The translations under genes and the position numbers were made by a program. DNA of 64,000 nt, taken from assembly GCA_030430565.1 (NCBI GenBank), contig JAUIKS010000028.1, positions 1 to 64,000 of the forward strand. The letters are read 5' to 3'. The stretch comes from Polyangia bacterium. GTDB taxonomy: Bacteria; Myxococcota_A; Polyangia; Nannocystales; Nannocystaceae. Below, in pieces: positions 62,212-64,000 of this stretch. The notes under the pieces are model-generated. The model was given only the letters and a program-made list of their open reading frames with translations. It searched no databases and was not told the origin of the DNA. Within the stretch, counting starts at the first letter, position 1, and every line of letters starts with the position of its first letter.

Positions 62212-63258
62212 ATGGCGCGCCCGATCACACTCCCCGCCGCGCTGCGCGACGTCGCCGACGGCAAGCCGCTGGTGCGCAACATCGCGGTCCGCCATCTCGC
62301 GGGGCTGCTGCTCGACGCGCTCGGCAGCACGCGCCCGGTGTGGCGCGCAGCCGATCAGCACGAGCGCGGACCCGCCGTTCGCGACGCGCTGCGCCGCTGC
62401 GCCCGCGACGACGAGGACGCGGGCATCCGCGCGCTCGCGGCCACGGGCCTCGGCCAGCTCGGCGACGAGGAGCTCGTCGAGATCGTCACGCCGTGGATCG
62501 AGCGCGACGCCGTAGACCTCGACGCGACCTTCGCCCGCGAGTGCGGTTTGATCGCGCTGTCGCTGCTCGGCGAGGCGGCGCGCGAGGCCGGCGCGGCGCC
62601 GGAGCTGGTCGAGACGATCGCGCGTCGGCTCGCGCGGGCCTTGAGCGCGAGCGTCCCCGACGCCCGCTACCAAGCTGCCCAGGGCCTCGTGACCGTGCTC
62701 GAGAACGACGCGGAGCCCGACCTCGTCCGCGCGCTGCAGGCCGAGCAGGACGTACGCGTGCGCGCCGGCATCGCCAGCGCGCTCGCCGAGCTCGATCCCC
62801 CGGGCCCCGCCGCCTGCGACGCGCTGCGCCCCTACCTCACCGAGGCCGAGCGCGACCCCTCCGACGCCGGGCGCGAGACCGCGTTCGCGGCCGCGCTCGC
62901 CCTCGCCGCAGCCCGCGATCCCGACGGCGGACCCGCGCTGGTCCGCGCCCTCGAGGATCGCGAGCACCGCGAGCGCGCCCTCGAGGCGCTCGCGGTGCTC
63001 GGAGCCGACGCGCCCCGGGAGGCCGCGCTCAAGCTCCGCGCGCTCGCCGAGCGCTGGTGGGTCGCCCGCGTCACGCGGGTCCGGGCCGCCTACGCGCTCT
63101 CGCGGATCGAGCCCGCGCGCGGCGAGGCCTTGCTGACGCGTTTCGAACGCAGCCCGTTTCGCAGCGTCCGCGAGGCCGTGGTCGACGCCCGCCGCGGGCT
63201 CGACCGCCTCGCGCGGCGCGACGAGTCTAGTCGCGCGCGCGCCGAGCGTGACGCTTGA
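62212..63258 (+). CDS. HEAT-repeat protein
   Basis: The product has 348 residues from ATG 62212, 12 nt after the DUF962 stop, so the two may be cotranscribed. Helical Ala/Leu-rich repeats of HEAT type recur (GIRALAATGLGQLGDEELV, VRAGIASALAELDPPG, ALEALAVLGADAPREA). There is no signal peptide. It is probably a protein-interaction scaffold with unknown partner. The 3' end overlaps the convergent lipoprotein gene by 32 nt. Confidence 0.82.
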   Translation: MARPITLPAALRDVADGKPLVRNIAVRHLAGLLLDALGSTRPVWRAADQHERGPAVRDALRRCARDDEDAGIRALAATGLGQLGDEELVEIVTPWIERDAVDLDATFARECGLIALSLLGEAAREAGAAPELVETIARRLARALSASVPDARYQAAQGLVTVLENDAEPDLVRALQAEQDVRVRAGIASALAELDPPGPAACDALRPYLTEAERDPSDAGRETAFAAALALAAARDPDGGPALVRALEDREHRERALEALAVLGADAPREAALKLRALAERWWVARVTRVRAAYALSRIEPARGEALLTRFERSPFRSVREAVVDARRGLDRLARRDESSRARAERDA

Positions 63259-63949
63259 CCCGGAGCTCGCGCTCGACGCGACCGTCGCTCTCGCGGACGA
63301 CCTCCTCGATGACCTCCTCGACGACCTCCTCCGACGCGCCGTCAGAACCGTGGAGCTCGAGCTCAGGGCCGCTGTCGCGGTCGAGCTCGACCTCGGCGAT
63401 GTCCTCCTCGCCAGGTCCCTTGAGCTTGATCTCGACGCGCCGCTTGCCGTCGCCCTCGTCCTCGACCACGACCTGCGCCGCGCCGACGAAGCCCTCGCTG
63501 GCGAGCTGCTCGAGGATGGCCGCGCGCGCCTCCTCGACGCTGTGTTGATCCAGCGCGCGCGCGAACAGCTCGTGTCGCAGCTTGTCCCCGAGCGTCGTGC
63601 GCACGGTCGCCTCCATCGGCGCCGCCTCGCGCTCGAGGATCTCGAGCTCCGGGTAGGCCGCGATCACGCCCTCAAACACGACCTGCGGATCGACCCGCTC
63701 ACCCCACACCCCGAGGGTCAGGCGCATCGTCTCGCCGCCGTCGTCGAGCACGTGAACCTCGACCTTCTCGGCCTCGGCGAGCCCGCGCACGGTGTTGACG
63801 AGCTCGTGCACGCGGGCCTTGAGCTCAGGCGTCGCGGGCAGCACGAAGTGCATGCGCTGCCCGAGGTTCATCTGCACGTCGACGGGGACCTGACAGGCGC
63901 CGATCGAGAGGATCAGCAGCACGGCCGCCGCGATCGCGATCTGCCGCAT
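63227..63949 (-). CDS. lipoprotein of unknown function with acidic C-terminus
   Basis: The product has 240 residues from ATG 63949. The signal peptide ends in lipobox SIGAC. A mixed alpha/beta region follows (about 30-180), then an acidic Glu/Asp/Val segment (EEVVEEVIEEVVRE) and a basic Arg/Lys tail. No family is recognised. Confidence 0.7.
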   Translation of the reverse strand: MRQIAIAAAVLLILSIGACQVPVDVQMNLGQRMHFVLPATPELKARVHELVNTVRGLAEAEKVEVHVLDDGGETMRLTLGVWGERVDPQVVFEGVIAAYPELEILEREAAPMEATVRTTLGDKLRHELFARALDQHSVEEARAAILEQLASEGFVGAAQVVVEDEGDGKRRVEIKLKGPGEEDIAEVELDRDSGPELELHGSDGASEEVVEEVIEEVVRESDGRVERELRVKRHARRARD

Positions 63950-64000
63950 CAGCGGGGGACGTCGCGGCGCGCCCCCGACGACGCGCGCCGGGTAGCGCTG

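Noticed and set aside
1..64000. tRNA, rRNA, CRISPR arrays, transposases, phage or integrase genes
   Set aside because: I looked for regularly spaced repeats, tRNA-like T-arm sequences and transposase motifs by eye and found none. A covariance search would be more reliable.

Overview
The window is very GC-rich with near-saturating G/C third positions, and long spurious antisense frames are everywhere. It carries many lipoproteins that have Thr/Ser/Gly/Asp-rich linkers after the lipobox, an ADYC-domain protein, a MYXO-CTERM sorting tail, Ser/Thr kinases of bacterial-predator type and hybrid sensor kinases. Together these point to a myxobacterium, most likely of the Nannocystaceae/Nannocystales group. 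This is an inference from protein style, since no rRNA or tRNA was found.

Layout. 1-823: C-terminally cut alpha/beta-hydrolase lipoprotein. 968-1555: a peroxiredoxin-like lipoprotein interrupted by one in-frame TGA, read here as selenocysteine (UPYC motif). 1564-16219: a maltodextrin/starch locus with two GH13 lipoproteins and a hybrid histidine kinase leftward, then rightward a maltoporin-like porin, a third GH13 lipoprotein, a MalK-type ATPase, a substrate-binding-protein/permease fusion and a MalG-type permease. 16220-23725: a coiled-coil lipoprotein, then a giant Ser/Thr kinase-AAA-GAF-histidine kinase with a receiver-adenylate cyclase partner. 23753-28930: an unknown protein, an SRPBCC lipoprotein, two Cys-rich surface proteins and a LysR regulator. 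29283-30518: a DUF3179 gene split by an in-frame TGA at a UVVC motif, a second selenoprotein candidate. 30835-33500: a small Cys-rich secreted peptide, an ADYC protein, a membrane protein and a 58-residue lipoprotein. 33788-36946: an FGGY sugar kinase followed by a sphingosine-phosphate-lyase-like PLP enzyme. 37124-46519: a MYXO-CTERM amidase, a decayed gene, an XRE-cupin regulator, a TerB-like protein, lipoproteins, a lipase-like hydrolase, a polytopic membrane protein and a GNAT enzyme. 46510-51765: a DksA/TraR zinc-finger protein, a SixA phosphatase and three tandem von Willebrand A-like lipoproteins. 51834-63949: a TPR-like membrane protein, a Ser/Thr kinase with a TonB/AgmX-like tail, an Ig-like secreted protein, a GGDEF-EAL protein, HolB, a Tyr/Asp-rich lipoprotein, a DUF962 membrane protein, a HEAT-repeat protein and a final lipoprotein.

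How the parts work together. The starch locus can be read as one route: surface or periplasmic GH13 lipoproteins cut alpha-glucans, the porin admits oligosaccharides, and an ABC importer with a tethered binding domain takes them up. The kinase/cyclase pair would convert a ligand or phosphorylation input into a cyclic nucleotide.

The strongest unusual signal is the pair of in-frame TGA codons. Each sits exactly where homologues have the first Cys of a CxxC motif. Each is followed by a perfect hairpin with a 3-nt loop beginning with G, 21 or 22 nt after the TGA. This is what bacterial selenocysteine insertion should look like, and DUF3179 is not a selenoprotein family I know.
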